Positions 34,340 through 46,632 of a DNA stretch of 64,000 nucleotides are shown one piece after another. Source of the DNA: Rhodamnia argentea (taxonomy: Eukaryota; Streptophyta; Magnoliopsida; Myrtales; Myrtaceae). Both the position numbers and the translations under genes were made by a program. Under the pieces are notes generated by a model. The model searched no databases, had not been told where the DNA came from, and worked only from the letters and a program-made list of their open reading frames with translations. The stretch is from NCBI RefSeq assembly GCF_020921035.1, contig NC_063151.1, positions 34,044,934 through 34,108,933 of the forward strand, read 5' to 3'. Each line of letters begins with the position of its first letter. Position 1 is the stretch's first letter.

Positions 34340-37300
34340 ACTGTCCAGACAGTGCATGTGATAAGTAAGCACTGGTTCAAATAGACAAAAATTTCTAAGC
34401 CACCCGTTAAGTTCACAGTCATATTTGATGTAAAAGAACGTCAAAAGGAACGGTAGAAAGACCAAAATTGCACGATTTCGAACGAGTCTCTTCTTGTTTT
34501 TATAGCAATTCCAAACGTTCAAAGGTCCAACTCTTGATATTTTTGGGTAAAAAACATTCAATCCATGCTCTTACAGCATACGTTAACATCTTATAGTCTT
34601 AGATGTCTTGCTACCGTTTACCTTTTACATCTCAATGTCCATAGCTAACTCTCACTTGACGAGGAAAACTGTCTAGATACCCTCTGTGCTTCAAGCAATT
34701 TGCTCAGTCACTGCCAGTAGTTTTGTTTCAGCAAATCGAGTGATTGGACTTCTATTATCTGCAGCGATCAACTACTGTCCAATTTCTATGAGAATTTAGA
34801 ATGGAGCTATGGTGCAGAGTAGCATCAGAGGATGCCAAGTTACTAGTTCCATTTAGAAACCTTAAAGGATGTTGTACTGATTGTCTATATTCACAGACGT
34901 ATGAAGTATAGGTACATATATGAAATATGTGGCACTTGTTTCGGAAGTAATGTGGATTGCAAGGAGATTATGGACATTTTTTTTCCCTTAAACCCCAAAA
35001 GAAACTCAACAATGTATTATACTTTTCTCAGTTTGCATAGATCCCTTTAATAATCTGGACATCTATTTAAACTAGCATTGTTGAAATGCTCATGTAATAC
35101 TTCTGTATTGTGTTTTTAGAAGAAACCATGGGGCAACATTTGATAGTTTACGTATCAGACTATAAGCTTCAGAGATTTCTTTTGTTGCTTACGTATAATC
35201 TTTTGTCTCCATTGAGCAATCAGAGAGCTGAGTGGTTAATCTTTTCTTCCCCTGTAGGCACTAGTTACTCCGTTCTGAGCTTTTCCTTATTGCCTTTTAC
35301 CTTTCGCAGACTTATTCCAAGTCTTGAGGCACGAGTTTATGAACCACATTCACTGCAATAGAATTCAGTAAATATAATGGGCTAGTCATACCAGGAGGAC
35401 GAGCTCCAGAGTATCTTGCGGTGGATCAAGTTGTCGTAGACTTGATTGGCAATTTTCTCATGCTGCTGGTGCTCATTGGGTTGAACCTGAGAGCTTGTCA
35501 CTCCGTGTTACCAATGGTAATCTTGTGATTGGGGTTGCATAAGCTGGACACCCAGAGTTCATCAAGTCTTTTGTAAACGCTCTGGGCGTCAGCATGGTCA
35601 AGAAAAGGGATTTTGTTTCTCTGTGGGGTATGTGTTGCCATCTTACTGAACATTTAGTTAGCCATGGCATGTATATCTTGCGGTCCTGCTTGTGTCTTTT
35701 GAACGTACTGGTATTCCATCTTCCATTTACTTGAGCTCTTTTGGAGCTGGTTTTCTGCTGTGGATCGCTGGATACTTCCTAACCTCTTCCAATTCAGTAT
35801 GGAATGTGCTCCAAGAATATTGTCTGAGAAGTGGTCCCAAACGAATTTACTTCATTTTTTTTTCCCCTTTTTGGGTCCACTTTGTTTGGCTGTCAATTAA
35901 AGAGCTTCAGGTTTTTCTGGAGAGTTTGTTATGGCTCAGATGCAGAGTATATCGTTTTAGATTGTAATGCGCTTTTACCAACCTTCTAATGTCGGTGAAT
36001 TGAATATGGATGGTTAGTTGTATTTACTTGTGTCCTTGTCTGAACTGACGCTTCAGATGAGCCTGTGGTACATGACTTATCATGAAAAGCATAGAAATGT
36101 GATAATTATGACCCGAGAAAATATTTCCCAAGTGTAATATGTCTGGCAATGAATTGGCGCTAGCTTGCATTGGGTTACCTATTTGTTTTAAGATAGCAGT
36201 TCAGACAGGCAGTTGAATCTGGTCCAGTTCATTTAATTTGGGGGCCAATTACCGCCATCCTGTTGCTCTGTTCTAGGTGAGTCTGTGATTGACAGGATTA
36301 GTTGTCCTTGTTCTAAGTGACTGGTTAATCTATGCAAATTCCAGGCTAAGACTGTCAAGGACACGATGCTTATGCTTATTCACAATGGATGGTTCGTTGA
36401 AGCACTTCTTTTATTCTTCTGCTATATGACTAATTAAATTCATTTTATAGTCGAAGAATGACTAGATAGGCACACTGAGTTACTTACTCATATAGTTGAA
36501 TTCATGCTTTATCTGAAATGGAGCTAAGAGAACACTTTAAGTAGTTGTGCTTCTGCATAAACTCTAGGGGGTTTGTTTCCTGCTGAGCATGCTCCCACTT
36601 AATATGTCATTAGACCATACAGTTTAATCAGAAACTGGATAAAACCTTTTCCGCGTGGTTGATGTTACAGGATTACATGGAAGATAATGAGGTAAGTGTA
36701 CCCCTTTTTCAGTCTCTTCAAGCTCTAGGGTGCCATGTCAGTGCAGTCTGCCCCAAGGAGAAGATTGGCAATGCTTGCGCAACTGCAATTTATGATTTTT
36801 GAAGGCGACAAGACTTACAGCTAGAAACCTGGCCATGAATTTACTCTTTACAGCTAGACTTTGAAGGTTTAGACGCCTCAAGTTATGATGTCCTTGTCAT
36901 CCCTGGTGGCCGTGCACGATAATAGTCGGCCTTGGATGGGAAGGTGATCTAGTTAAGGATTTCAAGGAGGCCAAGAAGCCAGTTGCCTCCCTTTGCCATG
37001 GCCAGCGGATTCTGTGCTGCTGTTACTGTCAAGGTGGTTTCTTGATATTAATAAATGGGACAAACCTGTCGATTAACGTGTTATCAGAGATTCTGTATAA
37101 AATCGTCAGTCTAGTGAGAAACTTGTAATAATAACTCTGAGGTACTTCTTGCAATGGCCATTATTCAATTGCAACTCGTGTTGTCCGTGATTGTTTCATA
37201 TTTCAATTGAGCACTGAGTTAGAATGTATCAGAAAAAGTCATGGGGATACACGCACATGTCCCTTATCTGCTATGTCAACTTTTATAGTATGAGGCTTTT

Positions 37301-38075
37301 CAAGAGATTGGTGGTGATGAAGTGTGAAATAAAAGAAGAGCAAGTTGAATGTGTGGCCTTAGTTGAGTTTTAGTAATGGATATGAATTGAATTTTTTGTT
37401 ATTGCTTCTTGATATCACTCGTTATAGTAATCTGTCACGGGGGAAGATCTGTATGGCATATCCTTCTGCGAAGCGCAACACGGTGCGGTCAGCTGCCATG
37501 GTTAGAGCCTGATCCGACCGATCATTGCTTCACTGATGACGAAAAGTGGACACAGTAGTAGTGGCTTGGCCTGGTCATCCGGAGTTCATTTCTCAGTTGA
37601 TGGCACTCCTGGGTGTAAAGTTGACTTCCTAGCTGCTGTTCCTGCTTTGCACATTTATCAAATGAGCTGCATAGAATCCACTTCCTTACTGGCTGTAAGA
37701 AGGAACTATGAGAGAGGTGTGCGTTCTGTGAGAGTCACTTGAAACGTGGCCAGTATGTTGACAGAGTTTTGCACCAGAAAGTTTTCTGTTACATTTGATG
37801 CAACATCAAGTCCGTGCGACTTGTCGGCCGCAACGGGCAATTCTTAGGCTCTGTGGCTTCAGTGTATGTTGCTTGATTCATTTGCGGAGGAAAACTGCCA
37901 CAATGGCTAGAGTTCTGTCCATGGACCTGTTTGCTTGTCTTAAAGATGACAACCTTCTTTGGTTATAAGAGAGCTGAAATCAGATGAAGAAAGAATAACC
38001 AACGCAAATTTGCATGATCGTCGCAGCAAGCTCGAGTGAATCTTTAACCGACCTCCGCATGAATTTTTGGCGTCG
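34340..38075 (+). pseudogene. Partial tandem duplicate of DJ1D, inactivated
   Basis: Aligns with the DJ1D gene from the middle of intron 2 through the 3' flank, introns included, so it is a DNA-level duplication rather than a retrocopy. Exons 1-2 are absent. The exon 3 equivalent (35310-35627) is about 120 nt shorter than the parent, and the gap at about 35463 removes the segment with the first catalytic cysteine; further indels are present. The exon 4 equivalent (36671-37033) has an inserted base run near its start, a TAG in place of a GAG codon after gacttacagc, and other indels, although the second ICHGQ-type motif is still legible. The acceptor before the exon 5 equivalent (37441 to about 37632) reads GG instead of AG. 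It cannot make a DJ-1 protein. Confidence 0.92.
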
Positions 38076-39344
38076 TTGTCGGAGGAGGGATGCGGCGCTG
38101 TTTTTGCCATTACACTTCCTCCTCTTCCTTCACATTGGAAGTGGGACAAGTGACAAAAAGAGTTTCCTTTGGCTGGATCTTCTCCTTCCTCTTTGCTTGG
38201 GGAAATTAAGGAAAGTGGGATGCAATGAGAGAAGTTGTGGAAGATACGAGATACTGTAAATCATTAATGAGAATAAGAGAAAACATACAACATTCACTAA
38301 TTTTCATTCCCCATCTATCTACGCGACCGCCTTTTGGCACGCTCTTTCTTCATCGGCTTCCCATTCACCGTCGGAATTCTTTTGTTATCTTACGTTTCGA
38401 TGGATTCTAAACTCGAACATGGATTCTTGGCTATCCGGTTCATCACCGCCAATGTGCGATGTCCTTGACAATGCCTTCCTTTAAGTTTGGTGCACGTTAA
38501 GGCGATCGCTTCGTTTAATGGGCATTCGGCATTCGAATCGCTCATCTGTGTAAAGATCACTGCTTCTATAACTCAGTTGGTAGACTCTATTATAAATATC
38601 GTTGGACCATCATTTCCCAAATGTATGTCGTATACAAGAAAAGAATGGGTGTTCGTAAGCATCGACTTTGCGAAAAATATCTGTCTCGGTTAACTGCGGA
38701 GGGCGATCATCGCTTTGCATCTGCAGCTAACGCCGTCCTTGATTCGGCCCCGTTATTGATCAACCAATACCTGACCCTACATCAAGATTCCCCCTTTTAT
38801 TCAGCGCAATTGCTTGCATGAGACTGCCGTCACTCGAAAGCGAAGCGACTTATTGTTTGCTCCCAATCGATTCCGAACTGCATAATTTGTGTCGTGTTGG
38901 TGGGAATCGGAGAAATGCTCGTTTATTTTCCATGACAAGGGTTGATTCAGTGTTCACTGGCCGTGAAGTGGGCAAACACCGAAAAAAGAGAAAGCAAGAT
39001 GTGACCGAGCTGAACCAATCTGAATTCGGGTTCTGGGGACATCCAATTGAGGGTGAATGGTTTCAGGATTGGTTTGAGGATTACCTGCAATCTGAAACTT
39101 ACCTATCGAAACCAGTTCAACTTTTAGAACATGAAATCTATCATGCATACTTTAGATCTAGAACCTATCTTATCAAAAGTTCTAGTGTCGGTTCCAAGTT
39201 CTACGCAGACTTCACATGTATTATTAATTGAATCATTGCGGCGAGTTGTCACCTGTAATGATACAACTCATATTTAGGCACATGAAGAATATGAAACATT
39301 AATAAAATAAAAGTCGTAGACTAGTGTTTCAAATTATACACTCG
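38076..39344. other. Unassigned region with one 137-codon open frame
   Basis: A plus-strand frame at 38818-39231 (137 codons) has a basic patch (GKHRKKRKQ) and a tryptophan-rich stretch (WGHPIEGEWFQDWFEDYL), but I recognise no family and see no splice pattern. It may be part of a degraded repeat. The rest of the region shows only short frames. Confidence 0.3.
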
Positions 39345-40285
39345 TTATCGGACGCCCTTTATAATCTTGAAGCCGGAAGAATCCATCATCCTCATTTGCC
39401 ATCGTTTCTCCATGCTGGATTGGAGTATCTCCGAAAGTTATGGATATTTCGGATGAAGTATCCGAATCATCACCGGAACTTTCGTTAATTTCTGCTGCAA
39501 TTGTTGCGATAGCTGGAAGAGCTTGCTAGTGCTGCTAACGTAAGAAAGACTCAATCGGATTAAGAGATCATGAATGATAAAGGAGGATTTCTATCCTTGG
39601 GTTCTCTAGTTTTTCCTTTTCTTTTTGAATCTTGAAACGCGATCTCGTAGCGTTTTGATATCAGGGCGTTGAGGCACCAAGTCTTGCTTGGCAGAGATCT
39701 CAGTAAATATATTCCTAGAAGGACTCGAAGGAGAGCTACTAAGCAGTAGAGTTGGAGCAAGTGTTGGGCCAAAATGATCAACTAGCTGCCTCGGGTGCTG
39801 AGTAAGACCAAACTCCGTACGTTCAGCAATTTGCTGCTTCACTTTTGCTATTCCTTCCGTGAGGTTGTCCAGATAATGATGTTGGATTCTTCCATCTTCA
39901 AGATCAGAAAGCCTTTTTCCAAGGTTTCTAATCATACCTTCTATCTTGATGGAAGTTTCTTCACTCTGGTCAGCTCCCTGGTGCACACGATCAAGTCGTT
40001 CTCGCATGGCACCTTCATGCATGTTTCCAAGAGCTGTACCAATCTGTTGAAGAGCAATGGTATGATAAGAAGCAAACACCTTAATCTGAAGGAGCGCATT
40101 CTCAGTTTGCCAATTGAGGGCAGCTTCTCCTGTAGAAATCTTCTTAGAATTTCCACTAGCATCAACCCGTAGAGGATTCGGGACTTTAGCAACTTGTTTA
40201 TACCTTTGGCTAGAACTAGTTGTCTCAAAACTCTTGTTCTAGGCGCATTCTGTTCAATCTTTTGGACTTTTTGGTCATTTGGCAC
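39345..40285 (-). mobile_element. Degraded retroelement or endogenous pararetrovirus-like coding remnant
   Basis: A minus-strand frame open from about 40236 down to 39606 is rich in charged, coiled-coil-like sequence (for example IKIEGMIRNLGKRLSDLED) and ends in a lysine-rich tail. It holds the short motif NWQTENALLQ, which I associate from memory with polyproteins of endogenous caulimovirids (florendovirus-like) in plant genomes. A frameshift separates it from an upstream frame reaching 40285, and an acidic continuation is visible at about 39345-39525. No reverse transcriptase or movement domain was found nearby, so this would be a fragment only. An unrelated host gene or other retroelement remains possible. 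Confidence 0.4.
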
Positions 40286-40639
40286 CGGATCAATGGGAGG
40301 AGAGTCTTCTCCTAGCTTGAGTTACAAGAGGAACTTTTCTTAATCCACTTGTAAATGGGCTTGTAGAATGCGGAAATGAGTTTCTCTTCTGGCTTTATCC
40401 TTTAAAGCTCCGATTTTGGTGACAAAGAACAAGAAAAAACACAAAGAACTTGTCACAAGTTCCTAATTCCATCACTCGAAACCTAACCGTTAGAATCAAT
40501 TCCCAAATTCTTAGAATTTGGAACCTATCGTGCATATCCTAGAACCTAGAACTGGGCCTATTCTCACCCCTACATACAATCTTCTTATTTGGATCGGTTC
40601 GGGACAAGCTGATACTCGACTTGACTTGAATTGTTGGTA

Positions 40640-41260
40640 GCCCTATTGGTATGAAGCATCGTTTGATTCACCATTGCAAATGGACTTTGGGGCTCTAAAG
40701 TCCTTTGGCTAAATGCAAAAGGTATTTGGTTCATTTTTTGCTTAACTTTGGAGAAATACAATTGCATCTCCAAAGATTTCTAAAAGACCTTAGCCCAAAG
40801 CAAATTCAAAGGTACTACAAATAGACATATTTTTTCTTTTAATTTTACCCTCGTTGTAATTTCATAATTACAGAAATGTCCTTGAAAACTCTAATTTCGG
40901 CAAAGGTCGGCCGACAAACCACAGGCGGGTGCCCGGCAAACCGCCGCTAGCCCCGTGACCCCAGGCGGCCATCGCTTGTGTCACGTAATCTCGAGCCTCG
41001 CTTGAGTTCGGGCGACCTCGGGTGAGGCCGGCAATGGCAGACTTGGCCTTGTTAGAGGCTTGTCGGTTACCGGTCCTTAATCGATTTTTTTTTTTACTTT
41101 TTTTAATCTTTTAAATAAAAGTGAAAATGACTTTTGCGCAGCGTGATTTTTTTCAAACACCATTACAATCAAAGTTGTATCCTAATATGAATTTAAGATA
41201 TAATTTGTATTTCGAAAAATTCCTTCAGGTCAAAATCTTCGCATGTTTTTTCAAAAACAT
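40640..41260. mobile_element. Diverged relative of the 547-bp MITE
   Basis: The sequence at 40665-40830 carries the same phrases as the MITE at 4268-4814 (ctctaaagtcctttggc, atttggttcattttttg, ttagcccaaag), in inverted order. It is followed by a GC-rich centre (about 40910-41060) and an AT-rich right part with caaacaccatt at about 41155. Clean terminal inverted repeats are not preserved. Confidence 0.5.
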
Positions 41261-41564
41261 TCCCTCAAAGCGGAACCAATAAATCATGAATGGTAGTGTA
41301 GTACAGAACCCTATCTCATCGATAACATAATTTCTGTTAAAATGTATAAGATTAAGATATTTTTTCATACCTTTTTGGACCAATTATACAGGGCACAATC
41401 ATGGTACAGATTGAAAAAGGACAGCGCCCAGTACTGATGTTGACAGCAAGACAGCAACATTGATATTATCTGTTGCACTCCATTATAGCCCAATAACTGG
41501 CTGTACCAATTTCTGGTATCGACCGTCGTCTCGAGTAGCACTCCTTTAATTTAATTATAGAGTT

Positions 41565-42010
41565 AATATCATAAAAAAATTCTAAATTAATATATTTATG
41601 ATAAATTTATCTCAAAATAATATACTCATAACAAATTTACCTTCGTTAGTTTTCATTAGATTTAACTATCAAATTATTGAGTTAAATGACACATGACAGT
41701 TTATGAACATACCAATTTAGAGTTTTTACCCTTTGTTTATCACAAATGTATTAATTTTGATTTTTTTTTGTATTAACTCAATTTAACGAAGGGTAAATTT
41801 GTCGCAAGTGTACCAGTTTTGGATTTTTCGTAGTTTAGGATAAATTTTTTACAAGTATACCGGTTTATGTTTTTTTGGTCAAAAAAATAATCTAAGTTAA
41901 ATTTATCACGGGTGTACCGATTTAGGATTTTCTGTTGTCAAAAAAATAATTTGGGATAAATTTGTCATATGCGTACCAATTTAAGTTTTTTCGTGGTATT
42001 AACCCTTAAT
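41565..42010. mobile_element. Fold-back family A element
   Basis: Left arm: ctaaattaatatatttatga and acaaatttaccttcgttagt. Right arm: three or so mirrored units such as ggataaatttgtcatatgcg and accaatttaag. The centre has gagttaaatgacacatgaca. Build and wording match 32740-33190 and 42770-43170. Confidence 0.65.
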
Positions 42011-42754
42011 TATACTATGCATACAATGTGGCATTAGCATATGAACAGAGTTATTGAAAAATGAGACTTTAACCCTAAGGCATTAATTGAATTTACACGA
42101 TTTATGATCGCTCTTGATTTGGGCAATTATAAAAAAAAAGTCATAAACTTATTATACGGCGACTAATTCAATTCTAAATTTTTAGGACTGAATTGACTAA
42201 GTCGAAAACTTTTAGAACTTATGATTGCCGTAAAGTAGATTTATAGCTTTTTGGACAATTCTAACATCTTAATGGACATGGGATATGTGGGCTACGCATA
42301 AATTAACTCTCATAAGACTTAATTGTCTGTTTATTCGGGATTGGTCAATCTTTTTTAGACATAGTTTTGTTCTTTGCCGATTCAAAATCCATGTTTCTAG
42401 TAAGTTGCAATTTTGTACTTTTCTTGTAGTTTCTCATTTTAGTTAAATTTTTTTTTCTGGTTCCATATTAAATTATATTTTAAAATTTTCCATTAGGGTT
42501 TATAGATTCTTCTAGGGTAATAATATCCAATGCAGATTCCTCTCCTTCGTTGCCGAGATTCATATCCACTCATGGTCGGTCAATTTTGCCACTTGTAATT
42601 GAAGCAAAGTGACAAATGCCATTCAACCCCTATTTATTTTTACTTGTTTTAGAATTCATTTTGGAAATGGGGCGCTGCATCACGCAAACGGACAGGAAAG
42701 AAGATCGAGGTGGGCCCATGTGACGTCCCCCCACAAAAAGACTGCGAGTTAACC

Positions 42755-42782
42755 AAATAATAATAATAATAATAATAATACT
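42755..42782. repeat. AAT trinucleotide microsatellite
   Basis: About eight ATA/AAT units (aataataataataataataat) directly at the left edge of the next fold-back element. Confidence 0.85.
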
Positions 42783-43170
42783 ACAAAAAAATTCAAATTA
42801 ATATATTTGTGATAAATTTATATCAAATTAATTTTTTTATCACAAAAAATAATAAAGTAGTATACCCGTGACAAATTTACCCTATGTTAGTTTCCGATAA
42901 ATTTGGTTGATACTACGAAAAATCTCAAACTTATACAACTGTGACAAACGGAGGGTAAAAAATCAAAACCGGCACACTCGGCGCACCGTCAACCGCCACG
43001 TGTTTCTACAAAAAAAAAAAAAAACACATGTCATCCAACTCAATAATTTGATGGTAAAATTTAACAAAAACTAACGGAGAGTAAATTTGCCACATGTTTA
43101 GTGATCAAAAAATTAATTCGGAGTAAATTTATCGCACGTGTATCGATTTGAGATTTCTCGTAATATTAAT
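42783..43170. mobile_element. Fold-back family A element, third copy
   Basis: Left arm: attcaaattaatatatttgt and gtgacaaatttaccctatg. Centre: ccaccgtcaac-like sequence with ccgccacgtgtttc and atgtcatccaactcaataat. Right arm: mirrored units (ggagtaaatttatcgc, gtgtatcgatttgag). It lies only about 800 bp from the second copy. Confidence 0.6.
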
Positions 43171-43189
43171 CCTAAAAAAAAAAAAGAAC

Positions 43190-44480
43190 TATGTTTGAAA
43201 ATAATGCCCCTAGAAACCATTTTACAATGGACGGTGAACTCATTTATGACAAAAGAAATGTAGACATTTGGACATTTTGTGACAAAAAGATTCTAATAAT
43301 GATTATTGATTCTTCTAGACAAAAATACCGATATGTAACGACGGCGACGGCGACGAAGGTAAGGTCTTCGCTATCAACTTTGCGATGATAATTATAGATA
43401 CCTACCATAGTACCACTAATCTACGTAGTTTGCAAGTGACTTATATTCATGTAGTATTTCTTCACGTAAGTTAAAACGTTTTTAAGTTGAATTTGTTAAC
43501 GTGATTTCGGAGCACAAGTTAATTGGATTCGAATTCGATGGGCTTAAACTCCGTGTGACAATTAGGACAGTGCCCAGATGGCGTTTTTTTTTTTTTTGGG
43601 TGGGGAGATGGTTGGTACATTAAATTCTACGACATAATTTTTTTTCTCGCATTCCCATGCTTGGACCATCCAATTTCGAATTTAAAAAGGACACGGCGCT
43701 TTCCTAATATGTTTTTGAATTTTGATTTTTAGGTTTCAATGATCAGAAAATCGTTGGTTTGGTTGCTATCTTCTACTCCTAACAATACGCAAAACGGAAA
43801 ATTAAAAAAAAAAAATACTTTTTTGATATACTGTCAGAAACAGTAGAATCTCGATTTTAGTTATGCACATCATCATTGCATATTTTACATAAAACACTCA
43901 TTAATTAAGAGATCGTGTGGTCAAAAATAACCGATAGTCAGATTTTCAAGTTAGCGGTTAAAAAAAATATATACTTGTGGCTTAGTAAAGCCGAGCCCAA
44001 ATAGGCTCTGAAGTGGGGGTGAGCAGTTCGTTCCGGACTCGACTCAATTGGAATTCAAAGATTGACTTAGCCGACTTTGGGTAAAGCTCGAGTTTGAGCT
44101 ATTCGAGTAGCTTGTGGAATCGAGTTTCAGCATCTTAACATAGCGATGTGGTTTTTTTTTTAAGGAGAACTTAGATGTTTTTTTTTTTGTTTAAATAGAA
44201 GGGCCTCGGAAGTAGGTGCATCGAAACTGACGTATATAATGTAGTTTGACCGGTCGAGCTGAGCTGGAGTATCTCGATTACCGTTAGCCTGCCTAATCAC
44301 ATCGTCAGATAATTTAACAACGTTTTTGTTTTAATGTCGATTGAGCAAAGCTTCCATGGTTACATATATGTCGTAAATTCTACGTACATGTAAGAAAAAA
44401 ACCACCCACTGGTCTCACTCGAATTACTGCTATGTAACAAGTGAAAAAAAAAAGGGCTGTTGCTCGCTTCCTTGCCTCTC
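43190..44480. other. AT-rich intergenic region downstream of the acyl-activating enzyme gene
   Basis: No gene recognised. Several A and T runs are present. Around 44030-44290 there are gctcgagtttgagctattcg-type phrases, with similar wording at about 55900-56160, suggesting another dispersed repeat. Confidence 0.4.
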
Positions 44481-44561
44481 TCTTATCTCTGTACATGTGT
44501 TTATTCGGATCTTAACTCAATGTCGCCGGGCCCTAAATGACGAAGTGTCCCTCAGATCTCT

Positions 44562-46632
44562 TCAAAGGCGAGACAACGCAAGAACCTGTTGCTCTTGCGT
44601 CGCAGGATCGAATCGCGACAAATCCGTCGCGACTTCCTTGGGCGTCTTCTTGTCGGACAAGGAGGGGCCGTTATTATTCTCCGACACGACCAGGTTCTTC
44701 GCCACCGCCCTCAGCTGAGCCTTCAGTATTTTTCCGGTGGAATTCTTGGGCAGCTCCGCCATGAACTCCACCTTCTTCGGCACCATGAAGTGCGGAAGGT
44801 TCTTCCGGCAGTACGATATGATCTCCGCCTCCTTCACGTCGTCCGTTTTCCCGGCGGAGTTCTTATTGACGGTGACGAAGGCACACGGGCTCTCCCCCCA
44901 CCGCGGGTGCGGCATCGCCACCACCGCTGCCTCCAGGACCCGGGGGTGCCGGTACAGCACGCTCTCGACCTCCACGCTGCTTATGTTCTCGCCGCCAGAG
45001 ATTATCACGTCCTTCGACCGGTCCTTGATCTGCATGTAACCGTCCGGGTGGACGACGCCGACGTCTCCGGTGAAAAACCACCCGTCCCGGAAGGCCTTGG
45101 ATGTTGCCTCTGGGTCCTTGTAGTATCCCTTCATGATGCTGCTCCCACGGAGGACGATCTCCCCCATGGTCTTCCCGTCGCGCGGGACACTCCTCATCGT
45201 CTCCGAGTGCTTGACGTCTACGTCGGCAAGCGTCAGTATGCTGATCCCCTGACGGGCCTTGAGCTCCGCCTGCTCTGCCTGAGGAAGGCGGTTCCACCTG
45301 GCCTGCCACTCGCAGACGAGGGCCGGTCCAGTGGCCTCTGTGAGCCCGTACGCGTGGGTGACATGGAACCCGAGCGACTCCATCTTCTGGAGCAGCGCCG
45401 CCGGCGGGGGGGCACCGCCGGTGAGGACCTCCACGGGAGCGGTGACCTTGCGGCGCTCATGGGGCTTGGCCTCGAGGAGGATGTTGAAGATGATGGGGGC
45501 GCAGCACATGTGGGTGACACCTTGCGCGGCGATGTTCCGGTACATGTCCAGAGCGGTGGGGTTCCGGAGGCACACATTGGTGCCGCCGCGGGCAGCGACA
45601 CCCCATGTGAAGGTCCACCCATTGCAGTGGAACATCGGCAGCGACCAGAGATACACCGGCTCGCTCCGCATCTCCCACCCGAGGATCAGGCTGAGGGTGC
45701 TCAGGTATGCGCCGCGGTGGCTGTACACCACCCCCTTGGGCTCCGACGTCGTCCCGGACGTGTAGTTCAGCGCGATCGGATCCCACTCGTCTCGGACCTC
45801 CTCAGGGACGTAGGCCGGGTCGCCCCGCCGGACGAGATCCTCATACTCCAGCTCACTGAGCCGGGCCCCCGTCGGCGAGTTGATGTCGTCGATGACGACC
45901 ACCCAGGGGGAGGCGTGGGACCCAGTGGCGGCGGCGGCCTTAAGGATTGCGAGGGCCTCGCGGGCGAGCGGGATGAGCTCGCAGTCGACGAGGAAGACCT
46001 TGGCGCCGGAGTGGCTGAGGATGGTGGCGATGTTGGCAGCGTTGAGGCGGGTGTTGATGGTGTTGAGGACGGCGCCGGCCATCGGGACGGCGAAGTGGAC
46101 CTCGTACATGGCCGGTACGTTGGGCGCCAGAACAGACACCTGCATGCGCGCATAAGGACATGCATCGATGTTATTCCAGACCCTTTTACCTAATAAAAAA
46201 ACTCTATTCAACGCGGTCATATGCTTATGAACAATATTTAAAGCACGCCCACATGTCATCATCATCCTAATAAAAGTTGTATATTTCCCAAAAATGGCTT
46301 GCCAAGAATAGGATGCGCTAATTCAAAACGCACAAATCATCGTGAGGAGCTAAATGCCTTTATTTTTATTTTTTATTTTTGGCCCAGAATTGAAAGTTGG
46401 GAGGCGCTTAATGATTCGGAAGGGTCTACCGTACCACGTCGTTCTTGACGACATTGAGAGATCGGAGGGAGGAGGCGAGACGGAGACACCGCTCGTAGGT
46501 CTGGCCCCAGGTGAAGCGAGTGGAGTCATAGACGACGGACGTCCGGTCGGCGTAGACGGTGGCCGCCCTCTTGAGGAAAGTGAGGGGGGTGAGCGACGCA
46601 TAGTTGGCTTCGCATTTGGGGAGACAATCCAT
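44562..46632 (-). CDS. Peroxisomal acyl-activating enzyme (benzoate/cinnamate-CoA ligase group)
   Basis: Two exons on the minus strand, 46435-46632 and 44562-46139, spliced GT-AG in frame to 591 aa. This is an AMP-forming acyl-CoA synthetase: it activates a carboxylic acid as acyl-AMP and transfers it to coenzyme A. Visible features: the N-terminal family start MDCLPKCEANYASLTPLTFL; the AMP-binding motif YTSGTTSEPKG (about residues 192-202); YGLTEATGP; FTGDVGVVHPDGY with the hinge region [18 protein letters not shown]; and the C-terminal lysine motif PKNSTGKILK. The protein ends in SRL, a peroxisomal targeting signal. The clade with this start and SRL includes AtBZO1 (benzoate-CoA ligase) and petunia cinnamate-CoA ligase, as well as AAE enzymes of other substrates, so the substrate is open. 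The long second exon is very GC-rich. An in-frame upstream ATG was rejected because its extension is not family-like. Confidence 0.92.

Noticed and set aside
38570..38605. A-box-like taactcagttggtaga, suggesting a tRNA gene
   Set aside because: No B box, anticodon arm or acceptor stem follows at the right distance.
44589..46193. Long plus-strand open frame of 534 codons
   Set aside because: It is the antisense shadow of the GC-rich second exon of the acyl-activating enzyme. Its translation is Arg/Gly/Asp-rich without any domain.
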